Positions 33,290 through 45,904 of a DNA stretch of 64,000 bases are shown here, piece after piece. Origin of the DNA: Sapria himalayana (lineage: Eukaryota > Streptophyta > Magnoliopsida > Malpighiales > Rafflesiaceae). How positions within the stretch are numbered: position 1 is the first letter of the stretch; every line of letters begins with the position of its first letter. The notes beneath the pieces are model-generated. The model saw only the letters and a program-made list of their open reading frames with translations, did no database searches and was not told where the DNA came from. The stretch spans positions 935,039 through 999,038 of the forward strand of contig JAREIK010002450.1 in the NCBI GenBank assembly GCA_029783825.1. The letters run 5' to 3'. Both the position numbers and the translations under genes were made by a program.

Positions 33290-34875
33290 GCATGGAGAAG
33301 ACTATTATGCATGTCATTAAGAGTGTCTTTGTTAGATACTATAGTACTCTCTCTCTCCACCACAAAGATCAAGAGAGTCATTTCAAGTGTTGATGTGATA
33401 TCTTCAAGACAAATCTTTTTTAAGTATTTGATGCAAGAGAACATTTCTTTAAACACAATAGTGGCAAGATTGTTCTCATGTCCATTTGTTATTACTCACA
33501 TAGAGTTAACCACTAACTTTGCTTCTACATTTGAGTATACTACTAGCACAATTGAATTTGAGAAAAGTAGTTAGATTTCTTATATCGCATTGCACCAAAG
33601 AGAGGAGCCTAGTGTGAGTGTTCTATTGGATAGGAGATAAATGTTAAGAGACTTCATGATCCCAAATTAAAGGTATATACAAGATAGATATATTTACAAT
33701 CGTCCTCAGACATGATTCCTATTTAGTTAGTTGATCCAGTTTGAAGTGATGACTTGAATCTCAGACATATTTTTTCAAGGTATTTAATCATTTAGGAAGA
33801 AGAGAGACTGTGTTAGTTAAACTAAGTGCAATCACAACTAATTATATGTGAGATCTCATTTAAAAATCTTTAAGTAAGCTAATAGTGGGATGCAAATGGG
33901 TGTATTCGGTGAAGATAATTACTAGGTTGCTCCTTTTAATTGTAACATCTCAATAGTAGATTGACATTGTGTATCAACTATTTGTAAGAAATAGTTTCAA
34001 TTATTATGATCTCAAGAAAGAAGTATTTATGCAACTACCATCATGATTCACTATTCATGAGCATTGAGGTGTGGTGTATAGGTTTGTAGAAATTCTTTAT
34101 GGCCTAAAACATTATCCTAAGATCTAGTATAGTAGGTTCTCTTCTGTACTTATGATATTTTATCCTAGGAGATATATTTCAGGTTATTCTTATTTTGTAT
34201 GACATAAATAATGAAGTTAATATATGATATTAAAAATATATATTATAATTTATTTTGATTACAAGAAATGAGTTTTTGGGTATATCCCAATTAAACTATT
34301 TAATAAACAGTTTTTGATGGAGGATTTATGATATCTTATGTAATTCCTTAGTATTAAGGTCGAATATTTGGAGGTATGATGTTTTTTTCTTAGATGAGAT
34401 ATATTTTGGATATTTTTTTTTCTAACCTAATAATGTTAGGATATGTATTTATTTACTCGTGACTTGATTTAGGTATAAACTTGACAACACCTATTAGTTT
34501 TCCAATTGATTCAACCCAATATAAGAAGATAGTAGAAAAAACTAATCTATTTGACAGGAAACAGACTAAATATAACATATATTATTGGTATAATTAGTTA
34601 TTTCTAAAATTATTTCATACATATTCACATGGATGTAGTTCTTAGGATTCTCAAGTACATGAAGCAAGTTTCATGAGTTAGGATTTCATTCAGAAATCAA
34701 GAGCATAACCGAGGTGAAATATTTAGATTCTAATTGATCTCCAATGATCACAGAGAAGAGATTTGCCACATATTTCTTTATTTCTCTTGGAGATAATATT
34801 ATCTCCAAAAAGAAAAATGAATGATAATTATTTCTAGGTATAGTGCATATGTTGAGTATAGAGTTATGATGTAAG
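33290..34875 (+). pseudogene. Copy B: integrase C-terminus, linker, RT, RNase H
   Basis: An IKSVFVRYYS-like integrase C-terminal box lies near 33316, then a linker with LRDFMIPN (about 33645), RT start GCKWVYSVK (about 33890), LYGLKHYPKI.YSRFSSVL (about 34095), YLTGNRLNI.YIIG (about 34550), and RNase H with LGDNIIS and a SRYSAYVEYRVMM-like end (about 34790-34870). Reading needs several frame changes. Confidence 0.75.
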
Positions 34876-35479
34876 CTTCCATAGATCAATTATTTTTTGG
34901 AGGAGATTTGATTGCCATTTTAGATGCAGATTTTGTGTCATATAACCATGGTGGCAGAAACTAATCATCATGAAAACTTAGTCGGTGGTAGAGAGGAGCA
35001 GGAATGGTAGCTGATGTGTTAGACATGTGGTAGTTGGTGTGGAAGATGCAAGGTGGTTGGCATGGTGGTCAGGTAATAGCTAGGTGAAGGCGGTGGCATA
35101 TCTTGTTGGGCAAAACTCTTTTTAAGATTTGGTAGAATTAAAATATATATATTAAACTTTAATTCAGTTAGATAGACTTTAGTACAACTTTGTTTTTCAG
35201 AGAAATTAGTATGGAGAAAGATTATTACTTCAAAGGTAGTTGGAGAAAAGTATAAGTTTAGTATACATACTACAAGATGATATGTCACACCTTAGATAAT
35301 TGTTGAATATTATTTCTTGAGAGGAAAATCAATAGCTTTACGCAATATTGACAAAGGAAAACTGACTATCAAAGTCATTTAAGGGTTTTCACATACTTTA
35401 TCCATACTGATACTTATACTTACTAGAGAAGAGGATAAAAGATTCCTATCCATGGCAGCATCTTCTTCCATTATTTCAT

Positions 35480-36690
35480 GTATTATTAATTATTTCACTT
35501 GTACACGTATCTTAGACTCGTGGATTGTCAATACAATAGTAAACATTCATATTACTGCTAATTATAACATATTCACTGTATTTATTTTTTATTTTGAAAA
35601 TATTATTATAATCAGTGATAAATATTCAAAGTCATTAAATATGATATTATTCTATTTTAATTTTTATTATTTTTCTGTGTTATGTTTATTACTAGTTGTT
35701 CTATTAGTTTTTTTATGAGTTATTTTTACAAACAACTTAAATTTGACTTTATTTCTACTTCCATTAACACTTATTTTTAGGATTAGGAGATTCTAAGTAA
35801 GACTTTCTTTAGGATTGAGTAGAGTGGATTGTATATTTTGAGTTAAGTGGATTAATTATTCTCTCTTTGACAGTAAGATCTTTTAAATGTTTTTGGACCC
35901 TTTATGTGTATATTTTCAGTTTGGAACCTATCATTAATCAAGTTAAGAATATCTTGCTCGTGTATTAGTGATATTTTAATTATAAAGTATGAGACATCAA
36001 TTATAAAAATATATTAGATGTTCATATCCCACATTCTAGTCTGACTTGAGTAAGGACCTATTTGATCTTATACACTTAAATATTTGAGCACCTAGTGGAG
36101 ATGCAACTAGAAAGAAATTTAGGTATCTAATTATTTTTGTTGATGACTATGTGAGATATTCATGAAAATATCTTTTATGGGATATATCTTTTTTTTTTAA
36201 TTTTCAATAATTTTATAAAATGATAAAAAATTAATTTTATAAAAATATTAAAAAATTAAGATGTAATAATGTATTGAAATATATGTCAAACTGCTTTATT
36301 ATTTACTACATCAATCATGATTTTATACACCTGACTTCCTATACTGACATACTCTAACAAAATAAGCATGCTAAAAGAAAGAATAATCATCTGATTGAAA
36401 TAACTAAGATACTCCTACTTAGAAAGAATATTCTAAAATATTTATGGGAAGATATTTTTAACTACAATCTATCTTATTAATTGGATTCCGTCTTCTATGA
36501 TTTCTCAGTGTATATTTTTATAAATAATACATCATAGTAAAAAATTATTTAGTTTGTTTGTCAAAGTTATTGGATGTGCTTATTTTGTCCTTGATTACTC
36601 TGTAGGATAGGACAACTTGGCATCTAAGCTTTGAAATATGTCTTTTTTCGTACTTTAGTATGACTTATTTTTTAACAAGTTTATGAAGAG
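35480..36690 (+). pseudogene. Copy B: protease and integrase
   Basis: The frame 35452-35718 contains RILDSWIVNTIVNIHITANYNIF; WILDSGAS..HMTG is the Copia protease start, here degraded to LDSWIV. Then come FDLIHLNI (about 36067), YLIIFVDDY (about 36130), a LINWIPSSM box (about 36478) and FVLDYSVG.DNLASKALKYVFFRY (about 36575-36670), the integrase C-terminus. The last motif repeats the type of box with which the RT half begins at 33316. Confidence 0.75.
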
Positions 36691-36869
36691 TGTGAGTCTA
36701 GATATTGTATTTAAAATTCATTAATTTTCTTCTCTTAGTTGTAATTCTATATGGATAACTAGTTATTAGTTAGTCACCTATCAGCTATATCTGAGCATTG
36801 TGATACAAGATATGATATTACTCCCATTGAATTATTTCCACCAATAAATTAAGATAATGTTGATTTTGG

Positions 36870-37512
36870 AGAGGATGAGTAGGACTACAACTCATGCCTG
36901 GCCAACCTAAGTAATCGAGCCCAACTTGAAAAAAATTAGATTTGGGTTAGAAATTTGCTACTTGAGCAAAATTTGGGTTGAGTTCATGTTGACCCTCAAC
37001 TTGACACAATCAGCACGAGTTTCTCTTGTAGCCATGCTTATGGGCATATCAAATTTTGCATGTTGGCACTTGATGTGTGTAATTTACAAACTTAAAACAT
37101 TGCTAGGAATATTTTTATTATTTAAGTGCTCTCATCAAAATTATTTTTTTCATTTAAAACAAATGATGAGAGCATTTTTTTTTTCAAAGTGCTACTACCA
37201 ATTTTAAAATTTACTTTTTGCCTCTAAATATTAGATTGATAGGTGAGAATTTTAATATAAAATATAAATTTCCAAAATCATTATACATAAATATATATAC
37301 AAATCAAACTCTTTTTTTTTTTGGGTATGCTCATAAATTAATAAATGATACATTTCGACTCAACCCAACCAGACTTAAAATGGGTTGGATTTAGGTTGAA
37401 GATATTTCAGGTTGGGTTCATACTTGGGTTGAAAATTTTCAACCCTAGTACAATTCGAGTTGGTTTGGGTTGGCCCTCAACCAGACCCAACCCATTTGAG
37501 TTGCAATTCTAA
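36870..37512. mobile_element. Possible non-autonomous element with GGGTTGGG-rich ends
   Basis: The left end reads ctacaactcatgcctggccaac; the right end reversed reads attgcaactcaaatgggttggg. Both continue into words like aacccaac and gggttggg, so the ends are inverted repeats. Copy A has the left end (about 15460-15600) but no right end. No target-site duplication was found. Confidence 0.45.
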
Positions 37513-38430
37513 GTGTGAGATTTTCTAAGTAGTGAGATCTCATATATATCCAAATGATTTGGAATCAGAGATTGTTCATAATTCTAGATGTTTGGAATTA
37601 GTATGACTAACGAGCTCTATTACCAAATGTCAGGTACAACACTGATACCAAATGTCAGGTACAACACTGATACCAAATGTAAGTATTCAACCTAAATGTA
37701 ACTTCTGATATCAATGTCAAGAATCAATAATGCTAATAATCACTTTGAATCAAAATCAAAGAAAATGGTCTAATATAAATGTGAAGAAGAATCATATTGC
37801 CCCAATAATTTGTCATCAGTTCGTTAGATCTTCTTTGACTTCTGTCATGTGATAGAAATGTAAATGCTTAGGTTAAATTCATGATATGATTGACAATGTA
37901 AAGATTATGTATGAGCTACGAGAGAGAGAACAAGAACAATTATCACACATACATGAGATGCATCATTACCCTAGATTTTCTTCTCTTTTAACTTGTTGGG
38001 AAGAAGAATTTATTCTGTTTCGAATTCAAAAAGAACTTAAACATGTGATTTTCTTCAAACTTTGGAGGAAATCTTTTTACCCAATCCTAACATGATTTTC
38101 TATAAAATATTGTCATACTTTCTTTATCTCATCTCATGGAATGGTGAAAATGGACAAACTCAAACTAATCCTTGTTAAAAGAAAATTTATAATGTTGAAT
38201 CGTTTAATAACTTGAATTAATTTTTCCCATTCTACATAAATCCACATCCCAGGATTTTTTTTTGTTAGCTTTATGGAGATAAACCAAGAAGTTGCAATGC
38301 AAATAAAATCTGAGCACGCTACTATTCTATTTTTCATTTTATTGTTTAAATTTCTTACATTAGTTTGCATGACTATATGTATTTTTTTTAATATAAGGAT
38401 TATTGATATGCTAGCCAATAATCTAATTTC
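37513..38430 (-). repeat. Copia-II leader and LTR copy
   Basis: 37620-37930 aligns with 22400-22740: repeated tgataccaaatgtcaggtacaac, then LTR start tgtgaagaagaatcat (about 37778) and taaatgcttag. The rest of the LTR to about 38430 is more diverged. No coding part of the element follows, so it is a fragment. Confidence 0.6.
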
Positions 38431-38811
38431 ATGTAAGTGATAAAAAATTCACATTTCTTCATGGGAGATCTTAATAATAATTGGGACAATCATGCTTCAT
38501 TAGATGGACAAGTCCTGATGCCTTTATTAATCTTTCCTAGTGGATCATAGGACTTATAGAAAAATCATGATTTTTTTTCAAGACAGATGTATTTTTGGAT
38601 TCATCTTTTAAAAAATATTTTAAACAAAATCCACCAAATTTTTAATTTTTACAAAAAAGTTGCCAAACTTAGAAATATGTAATTTTTAGTGCACGAAATC
38701 ATGCCACATCAAATAACAAAATAATTTTAAGACATGTATGTCAACATATGCTTTTTATAGAGAAATATTTTCAAAAAAACATATATAAATGTACATTCAT
38801 ATATAAACAAC
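38431..38811. other. AT-rich spacer
   Basis: No gene, motif or repeat recognised between the Copia-II fragment and the left LTR of Copia-IV. Confidence 0.5.
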
Positions 38812-39077
38812 GTGAAACTTTTTTGGATGAAAGAGAGATTATAAAAGAGAGAAGAAGAATGCCAAAATAATGTAAAAATAGAAAAAGAAGATTGTTATAA
38901 ATTAAATTGGAACAAATTTTCTATTCCATTTATAATTCAAATATTTTCTTTTATAACTTACCCATAATTATTTATACTCTAGTTTACAAGTGGAGTACTT
39001 GAATTAATTCAAATTTTTAAAGACTAGGTCTTCATGAGAAGAATCACCCTGAAAACTAGGTCATCAAGAGTCTAACA
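38812..39077 (-). repeat. Copia-IV left LTR (3' LTR)
   Basis: 266 bp, TGAAAC...TCTAACA in plus orientation. It is longer than the right LTR, partly by an insertion around 38875-38935. The adjoining cctt ctcaag is the polypurine tract on the minus strand. Confidence 0.75.
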
Positions 39078-39127
39078 TCCTTCTCAAGCTCACAATGTAG
39101 TGATTATAAGCATTGAGAGTTTATCAA

Positions 39128-39630
39128 CTAGAAAATGAAAATTAAAAATAAAATGCACCTTGGTAAAGAAATTTGCAAACTACAAGGAATAAGAAACAAG
39201 AGGTAAGGTGATAGTATCATGCTTGAGATAATGATGTGTAAGATGCCAATCAATTTTAATATGCTTGGGTTGTTCATGAAAGACTTCATTGTGAGCAATC
39301 TAAATAGCACTCTTGTTCTCACAATACATAGTAATGAGATGGGGAAAAAAACTATGATACCTGCAAGTAACTAATGTAACCATATAATGTCTTGGTAGTA
39401 GATGTCATAGCATGATGCTCTACTTTAGTTGAAGATAGAGAAACAAGGGATTGTTTCGTAATCTTCCAAAAGATACGAGAATTATCCAAGAAGATATAGA
39501 ACCAAGTAATTAACTTTTGATCTTTGGGATCACTGTCATGATCATTTCTAAAGAAGATGTGGGTAAAAGTACAAGACTTTGAAAGACTGTACCTTGAAGA
39601 TACCTTAAAATATGAAGAACAACAACTCAA
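39128..39630 (-). pseudogene. Copia-IV RNase H
   Basis: 39352-39630 includes DHDSDPKDQKLITWFYIFLDNS, KQSLVSLSSTKVEHHAM and TTKTLYGYISYL, which are the Copia RNase H boxes. 39128-39322 is the frame-shifted end covering the HNEVFHERTKHIE-type region. The frames are separated by a shift near 39330-39350. Confidence 0.8.
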
Positions 39631-39649
39631 TGAACTATAGTGGGAAAAT

Positions 39650-40330
39650 CAACAAACTAACTAATGAAATAAAAATCATAAGCAATTTCAAGAATAGTAA
39701 TAGTAAGATATACCAATTTCTCAATAATAGTATGATATAATGAAAGATCTGGCAAAGATACATAATTAGAAAATGAGTATTTTTCATTAACCTCAATGGA
39801 TATTAATATTTTTATTTTCAACAAGTTTAGCTCACTCAAAAATATTTATAACATATTTTGACTAAGAAAGATGATAACCAATAGGCAAGTAAGTAGGTTA
39901 CCTCTTTACATATATTCAGAACTATATCTTCAAAACTAGAATACCATCAAATCATCACTAGTAATAATCATGTCACTAACATATAAAGAAGGATGATATG
40001 AACTACATTAGTACACTTAACAAAAAGAGTAGGGTTATGACTACAAGCAACAAATCCAAGCGAGAACACAATATAGAATTTCTCAAATCAAGTATAAGGT
40101 ACATGTTGAGACCATATAATATTTTTTTTTCAGCTTACAAATATAGCCAAGATCATGAAAAACACTAGGAAAATGCCACATATAAACTTCTTTTTGGAGA
40201 TCACCATTTAAGAAAGTATTCATGTTCATCAAGTTGAGAAATACACGATTGTGGAACTGAAGCAATTATAATAAGAGTATTAACATTAGTCTTTTTTGTT
40301 GTAGGAGAAAAACTCTTCTCATAATCCATA
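39650..40330 (-). pseudogene. Copia-IV reverse transcriptase
   Basis: 40083-40265 holds NTFLNGDLQKEVYMWHFPSV and YICKLKKKYY, matching NAFLNGDLQEEVYM.PPPG of Copia RT. The frame 39657-39839 covers the end near the RNase H. The YVDD region around 39950 is degraded. Confidence 0.75.
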
Positions 40331-40349
40331 TCATATTGATGTGGATATT

Positions 40350-41830
40350 TTTTTGCAACCAACCTTAATTTAAAGCACTCAATAGATCCATCCGAATCGT
40401 CTTAATGTTATACACCCATCGATATCTAACAACACTCTTACTAGGAGGTAGAGGAACCAAATCCCAAACACATGTCTTATGCAAAGAAGGAAGTTCAGCT
40501 ATAACTTGCCGTCAAAATAGATTAAGGAAGTTCAGATTTACAAATACATGTAGATTGACATAGAGGTGGATCTATAATCTCAAATGAAGCTTGAGGGATC
40601 AAATGTGTAGGGCAATCTTAAAGTGTTCTATAGACCACAGTGTTAGTAATTGCAATATTATTATAGTCAATACTGTGAGTAGACAAGCTATCATAATCCT
40701 CTGAAAAAGGATCAATACAAATAATACCATATTTAGTAATGTCATTAGTGACAAATAGAATAGAAAAAAAAAGTATATGTTCAAGAAAAAAAATATGACT
40801 AGACACAAAGTTTATGAGCAACTAGATCAAAACACTGTAATCCTTTTTAATCTTCCCCATGACCAAGAAAGACAAAAAAAAATAGTATATTAAGGAGACA
40901 ACATGCTATGTTCTACATGAGGATGAAGAATGAAACAGATACAACCAAAAACTATATAGAAAGAATTAACATTAGGTGTACTCACATATTTTTTCAAAAG
41001 CAGTAATACCTAAAACATGAGTGAAAGGAATTGTATTAATTAAAGTGATAGTGGTAAAATTCAGCTCGAAGGTCACTAGAAATAGTAGCAGACAATAAAA
41101 GAGATCAAATAGTTTCAATAATATATTGTGATTTCCCTCGGGAAGAGACCCCGATTGCCACTAGTAAGTAGGAAACTACATTCAACAGGAGAAACGAAAA
41201 TAAGGATCAGATATCACCTATGTTTTCTTTCCACAACACCATTTTCATAGGAGTTTATGTACACAAAGTTTGATTAATTATTCCAAATAAGGAAAGAAAC
41301 TCAAGAAATTTATTAGAAATATATTTTTCACTCATATTACACCTGAAACATTCGATAATAGTAGTGTTGAGTTTTTACATGAACATAAAAATCTTTGTAT
41401 ATTTCAAAGAATTAAAAATTATGTTTCATCAAATAAACCTAATAATAGAACGTATGATCATCAATAAAGGAGACATAATATTGAGACCCTTGTTTTGTGT
41501 GAATAGGAGAATGCCTTCAAACATCCAGAATGAATTAATTCAAATAAAGAAGAAATAGAAAAACTTCTATTAATAGGTAAAACTGAAAATTTTTCCAATT
41601 TATATCCACTAAAATTAGAAATATCACAAGACTAACTTTCTTTAAGTCCTTGAGGATGCTAAAAAATTTAAATGAGATGATGAAACTTGATCAAGATGAG
41701 AATGTCATAAATAAAAACTAGGAGAATAAAGTCTCAAAGGAAAAGATGACAAATCAATACTGGCAATATTAGTAGTAGCATGTACTTGTAACTCATCTAA
41801 AACATATAATCCTTCCTTCCTATGAAATAT
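40350..41830 (-). pseudogene. Copia-IV linker and integrase, degenerate
   Basis: By position this is linker and integrase. Short frames (40599-40808, 40618-40821, 41364-41558) are shadows or fragments. I can follow integrase only by order and scattered residues. Confidence 0.5.
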
Positions 41831-41835
41831 CCTAA

Positions 41836-42120
41836 TCAAATTCTGATACTTAAGATCTTAAGCATAAAAAGAAGAAGAAAAAATGTGACTAAAGTACCAG
41901 AATCATATACCTTACCAACTGAATCAAGATTCAATTTAAGTTTTGGAATGTGATAAACTTTAGAAATGAACATATTTGGAGTAATAACATAGCCAGCACT
42001 TGCTGATGGAATAGGAATGCCATCAATAGTCATAATAGAAGTAAAAGATAAAAGAGACATAAAGGCAAAATAAGAAGAATATAGAGAGATGATGAGAAAA
42101 ACAAGAATCTAAGATCCATG
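41836..42120 (-). pseudogene. Copia-IV protease
   Basis: Near 42095-42120 the minus strand reads SWILDSCFSHH, the Copia protease start WILDSGASHH with the glycine-alanine pair changed to Cys-Phe. The frame 41836-42060 continues with IDGIPIPSASAGYVITPNMFISKVYHIPKLKLNLDSVGKV, the conserved end of the protease/GAG-pre-integrase region. Confidence 0.8.
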
Positions 42121-42930
42121 ACACATCTAAAAGATTGTGACGTGATTGACATATGAAAGGAGAGACAATCATAGATTGTAGATGTTTGGAAAGAAACTTC
42201 TAAAAATTTCTCAACTAGAATACTAGGATCGATGGAAGAACATGATGTAGTAACTACTATAATATTAAATGGTGGTGGTCCCTGAGGTGGTCTATTAGCA
42301 TAATATGTATGGCTACCAAATTTATAAGTTTGAGGTTGTTGATTATAACTAATTTTGGTTTCTCAATTTAGTACATCAAGTCTTTCAATAACTTTTCTGC
42401 TTACAAAAACTATACGCATTGACTTTTGTATAAGTCATATATTTATTATTAAAGGGTGGTTTAGAAGGTATTGCCAACACGCATATTTAGAGCTTTAGAA
42501 TTTTTTTTTTTAGAATGGGACTTGATACATATTTCTTTAGCCAATAACTCATTGATAACTTAATCATTAGATAGAAGTAGAGAATGGTGCAAAATTTAAC
42601 CTCTAAGTCATTCAAAGTTACCATGAAGAACCATAAAGAACTGCACTAATTGTTTCTCATCTCTATGAGAAATATAAGCATTATATTTCCTTAATTCATC
42701 TGATTCTATAAGATCTAATAAATCTCAAAGATTTATCATAGAAGATTAAAACTGTTGAACACTCATATTTCTTTCATGAAGAACAAGTATGTCGATCACC
42801 AATTGATATTGTTTTGCAAAACTTGGTTGAGTGTATATCATCCACAAATAATTGTTTAATTTTATTATAATGCCAAAACATATCATTTGTGATATGGTTC
42901 CAAAATCTCATTAGGCAACTATTTTCATTG
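42121..42930 (-). pseudogene. Copia-IV gag
   Basis: A knuckle-like AYSFCKQKSY lies near 42385-42420; its first cysteine is tyrosine, as in Copia-I. The rest corresponds to the gag UBN2-type region by position, with frames broken. Confidence 0.55.
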
Positions 42931-43099
42931 AATGGAGTTTCACAAGTATACAAGTCATATACATAGTAAATATGAATATAAGTTCAAATGGCAATCACAT
43001 AGAGATTGTGTAAGTAATTTAATTGACCAATAGTGAACCAACTGATGCTAAATTTGAGTAGATAAACTTAGGTTTTAGAATGATACTTAGATAGTAGAA

Positions 43100-44280
43100 T
43101 TAGCTCACTTTCTCATGTATGGTGAAATTTTTTTAGTATTTGGTAATATTATGCTCGATTATCGGATGAATAGCAGATTAGTAAGGGAATACCCCAGTAC
43201 CCCCTTGGCATACAAAATAATTATCATACTTAAACTATTACAACTAAGGATAGTCTTCTCATAGTTGTGTCTTAGGTATTTAACTAATAAAACCATACTT
43301 ACTCTATTTGCAGGTCACCTACATGTTTATTCCTTTTAGGTAGTATGTCAACTCTCATTGATGACTATTTTAAGTATCCATTTCTATTCTCTAACTTTAA
43401 TATCATAAAGACGTGAAATAATATGGTAATAAAAATAGTATGCTTTTATCTTCATAAGAATTATACTCGCATTAATTAACATATGACTTCCCATGAATGT
43501 CATATATAGAAATCATACAAAAGGAAATGACTCACAAATCTATTACTACCATACAAAATATCTCGACTTATGTGTGTTCTGTCTTACTTATCACCATTTG
43601 TCATGGCCAACACATAACTCTCAAACTATGGTAAAACCTCTAGGTTAGATATTTTAAATAACTCACATAGTGCTTGAAGGTATGCTCTTCTAGAATATGC
43701 ATAATGAATTGGTCATAAATATATTTGTGCTTTTTAATTTGTAACTACTATACTTACAAAAATTAAACTTATCTCTATTTTGGATTTTTACATATAAGTT
43801 AATCTCATACATTAAGATTAGAACTTTCATTTCCTTCTTATCATACCTCATTATTATGTTTCATGACTTACTTATTATTATCCATCATGACCAATATGCA
43901 TAAACATATAATATAGTATAAATCCTAAATATTGATTCTACATGGTATCAATATTCATTATTATCCAAACCACAATATTACCATAAATATAAATATTACA
44001 CAATCACATCATCATAACACAAGTACAATAAATTTATTCTAAATCCCAATTTGGCCCAATATTTGAAAAAAAAAATCATATGAGATATTCAAAGTGATTT
44101 CTCATAAAATTGAAAGTCTTCAATGACATCCTTTGTGAGGATCTAAGTCTCAAAACCTAATCAGAACTAATTATTTCTTACGTTCACCTTGGATATGCCT
44201 CTAATTAGGAGTTGGAAGTAACAATGTCTAAGGTTTTGCATACTCTTGAGCTCAAAATTTGATTTCTTCTTTCTCTTTTG
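43100..44280 (+). repeat. Repeat family E copy
   Basis: Resembles 59470-60430 in the same orientation and 48090-48760 in inverted orientation: shared blocks include a tattctcta.c tt-taat-cataaag start and tttttacatataagttaatctcat. In all three places it adjoins an LTR of the C/D family, with the same relative orientation. It lies inside Copia-IV, so it arrived later. Confidence 0.55.
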
Positions 44281-45000
44281 TGAAAAACTCTAAGTGTTTC
44301 TTTTATACTTCAGAATTCTATATAAAACTTTAAGATGGAAGTGGAAGCACTAGGTTGAGGTCACAACTTTATCATCTCTTTGAATTTTTTTTTGGAGTTA
44401 CAAAAGTCATAGCAAAAAAGAAATGTTATGACATAAGTAACTCTCTTCTAGAATACGTAATAGTGATACGAATACCATGATTGAGATTTTTCTTATTTTG
44501 ATCAGAAAGTTATGGTAGTAAGAATGTAGTGACTTAGATAAATACTCTTTAGAACACAAAGTCACACTAGTAAGAATGAATGTGACCGAGATATTTACTC
44601 TCGGGGAATGCAAACTCATGATAGAAAAGATTACCATAACTAATAATCACTTGGTGTTATGTGATTCTTAGCTCTATATTGATTACATTGTGGTGTTGGA
44701 AAATACTTTAATTTCTTGTATCAGTGAAGTACTTGGTTTCCATGATCAAAAATAAAGTCATGGTCGTTATGTATTTTTAGAAATAGTATGACTATGATTC
44801 CAATAAAATATTGTGGCCATGAAGATAATGCCGCATAATAAAAAAATTGTGAAAATTCATTGATAGAGTTATGATGTATAAAGATTATCATGATTTATAT
44901 TTTAGAGTCACAACCAAGAAAGATTATTACAACTTCTTAGTAGGCTATGAATAGGATAACTAAGTCGTGACATAATAAATATTATGACTTACCATTACTT
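44280..45000 (-). repeat. Partial LTR of the C/D family
   Basis: Contains the reverse complement of the tataaaagaag region (about 44300-44330) and a series of tcatgac/gtcataa words as in 46320-47420. It is more diverged than the copies at 45905, 52430 and 60440. Confidence 0.5.
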
Positions 45001-45624
45001 TCCTGCCATCCAAGTTACCACTCCACCAAGTTCACCAATTTCACATAAAATACATCCAATTTCATTATTATTCATACAATTCTATCAAACCCATAATTTA
45101 TAAAAATCTATTTATTTAAAGTCTAAATTAATAAAGATACATCACAAAATCAATGCTAAATAACCAAAAAAAAAAATCAGTACATAGAGTGTTAAACAAT
45201 GATCTCATAGACTCATACCTCTTTTATCATCTCATACTTTTCTAGTTGTGAACCTATTGAATATTCGATAGAATTATTAATCCAAATAATAATTTTTGTT
45301 TTGTTTAGTTCCTATGTGTCATCTCAATCAGATAATCTTGATCATCACTTGTAGATTTTTCGTAAGTGTTAGTTATAACATATCCCCATAATTTTTTTCC
45401 TTTGAGAAAATTTATCATCACATAACTCTTATACAAATAATTCTTTCCATTCAATGTAACATCAACAAATTAAAGTGAATCATCACTTTCAAAAGCCATA
45501 ATGACCAAAAATAAATAAATAAAATCATTTGAAATATCAAATTGTAAAAAATCCCTACTTGGATTTGTGAAAACTATGTTTGAAATTTAACCCCTTTTCA
45601 TGAACCTTCATCCCTATGATATCA

Positions 45625-45847
45625 CATGAAACCTTTATGGATCAAAGAGAGATAGCAAAAGATTATGAAAGAGTGGAGAAGAATGCCAAAAGATTCAAAT
45701 ATTTGCTTCTATAGCTTACACATAACCATATCTACTCAACTTTACAAGTAAAGTACTTGAATTAATTCAAATTTCTAAAGACTAGGTCTTCAAGAGAATT
45801 ACCACCCTAAAGATTAGGTCTTCAAAAGATCAAGTTTATATTTAACA
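45625..45847 (-). repeat. Copia-IV right LTR (5' LTR)
   Basis: 223 bp, partner of 38812-39077. On the minus strand it starts TGTTAAATATAAAC and ends ...GGTTTCA, followed by the degenerate primer binding site. Confidence 0.75.
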
Positions 45848-45904
45848 AATAATCTCACACACACACATACACACATATATATATTGTTATATAACTATAT
45901 ATGA

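Larger units (their letters stand above)
32677..37300 (+). repeat. Copy B of the duplicated composite
   Basis: Direct, diverged copy of 10515-15890 (copy A). It lacks the 442-bp hAT-like insertion and the long (TA)n tract, and so preserves the empty target site (about 33493-33509). It has the same swapped pol order. It starts next to Gypsy sequence and ends next to Copia-II leader sequence. Confidence 0.85.
38812..45847 (-). mobile_element. Copia-IV element, minus strand
   Basis: LTRs at about 38812-39077 and 45625-45847 share tgaaac, gaatgccaaaa, gtacttgaattaattcaaat and actaggtcttcaagaga. Between them the minus strand has gag (42120-42900), protease (about 42090), integrase (about 40900-41800), RT (39650-40330) and RNase H (39130-39630), in Copia order. 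A polypurine tract lies beside the left LTR, and a degenerate primer binding site (tgatatcatagg, minus strand) beside the right LTR. All frames are broken. 43100-45000 holds inserted sequence of another family. I found no matching target-site duplication. Confidence 0.8.

Noticed and set aside
40618..40821. Hydrophobic frames as membrane proteins
   Set aside because: Ile/Leu/Phe-rich translations are expected from AT-rich DNA; position within Copia-IV integrase explains the sequence.
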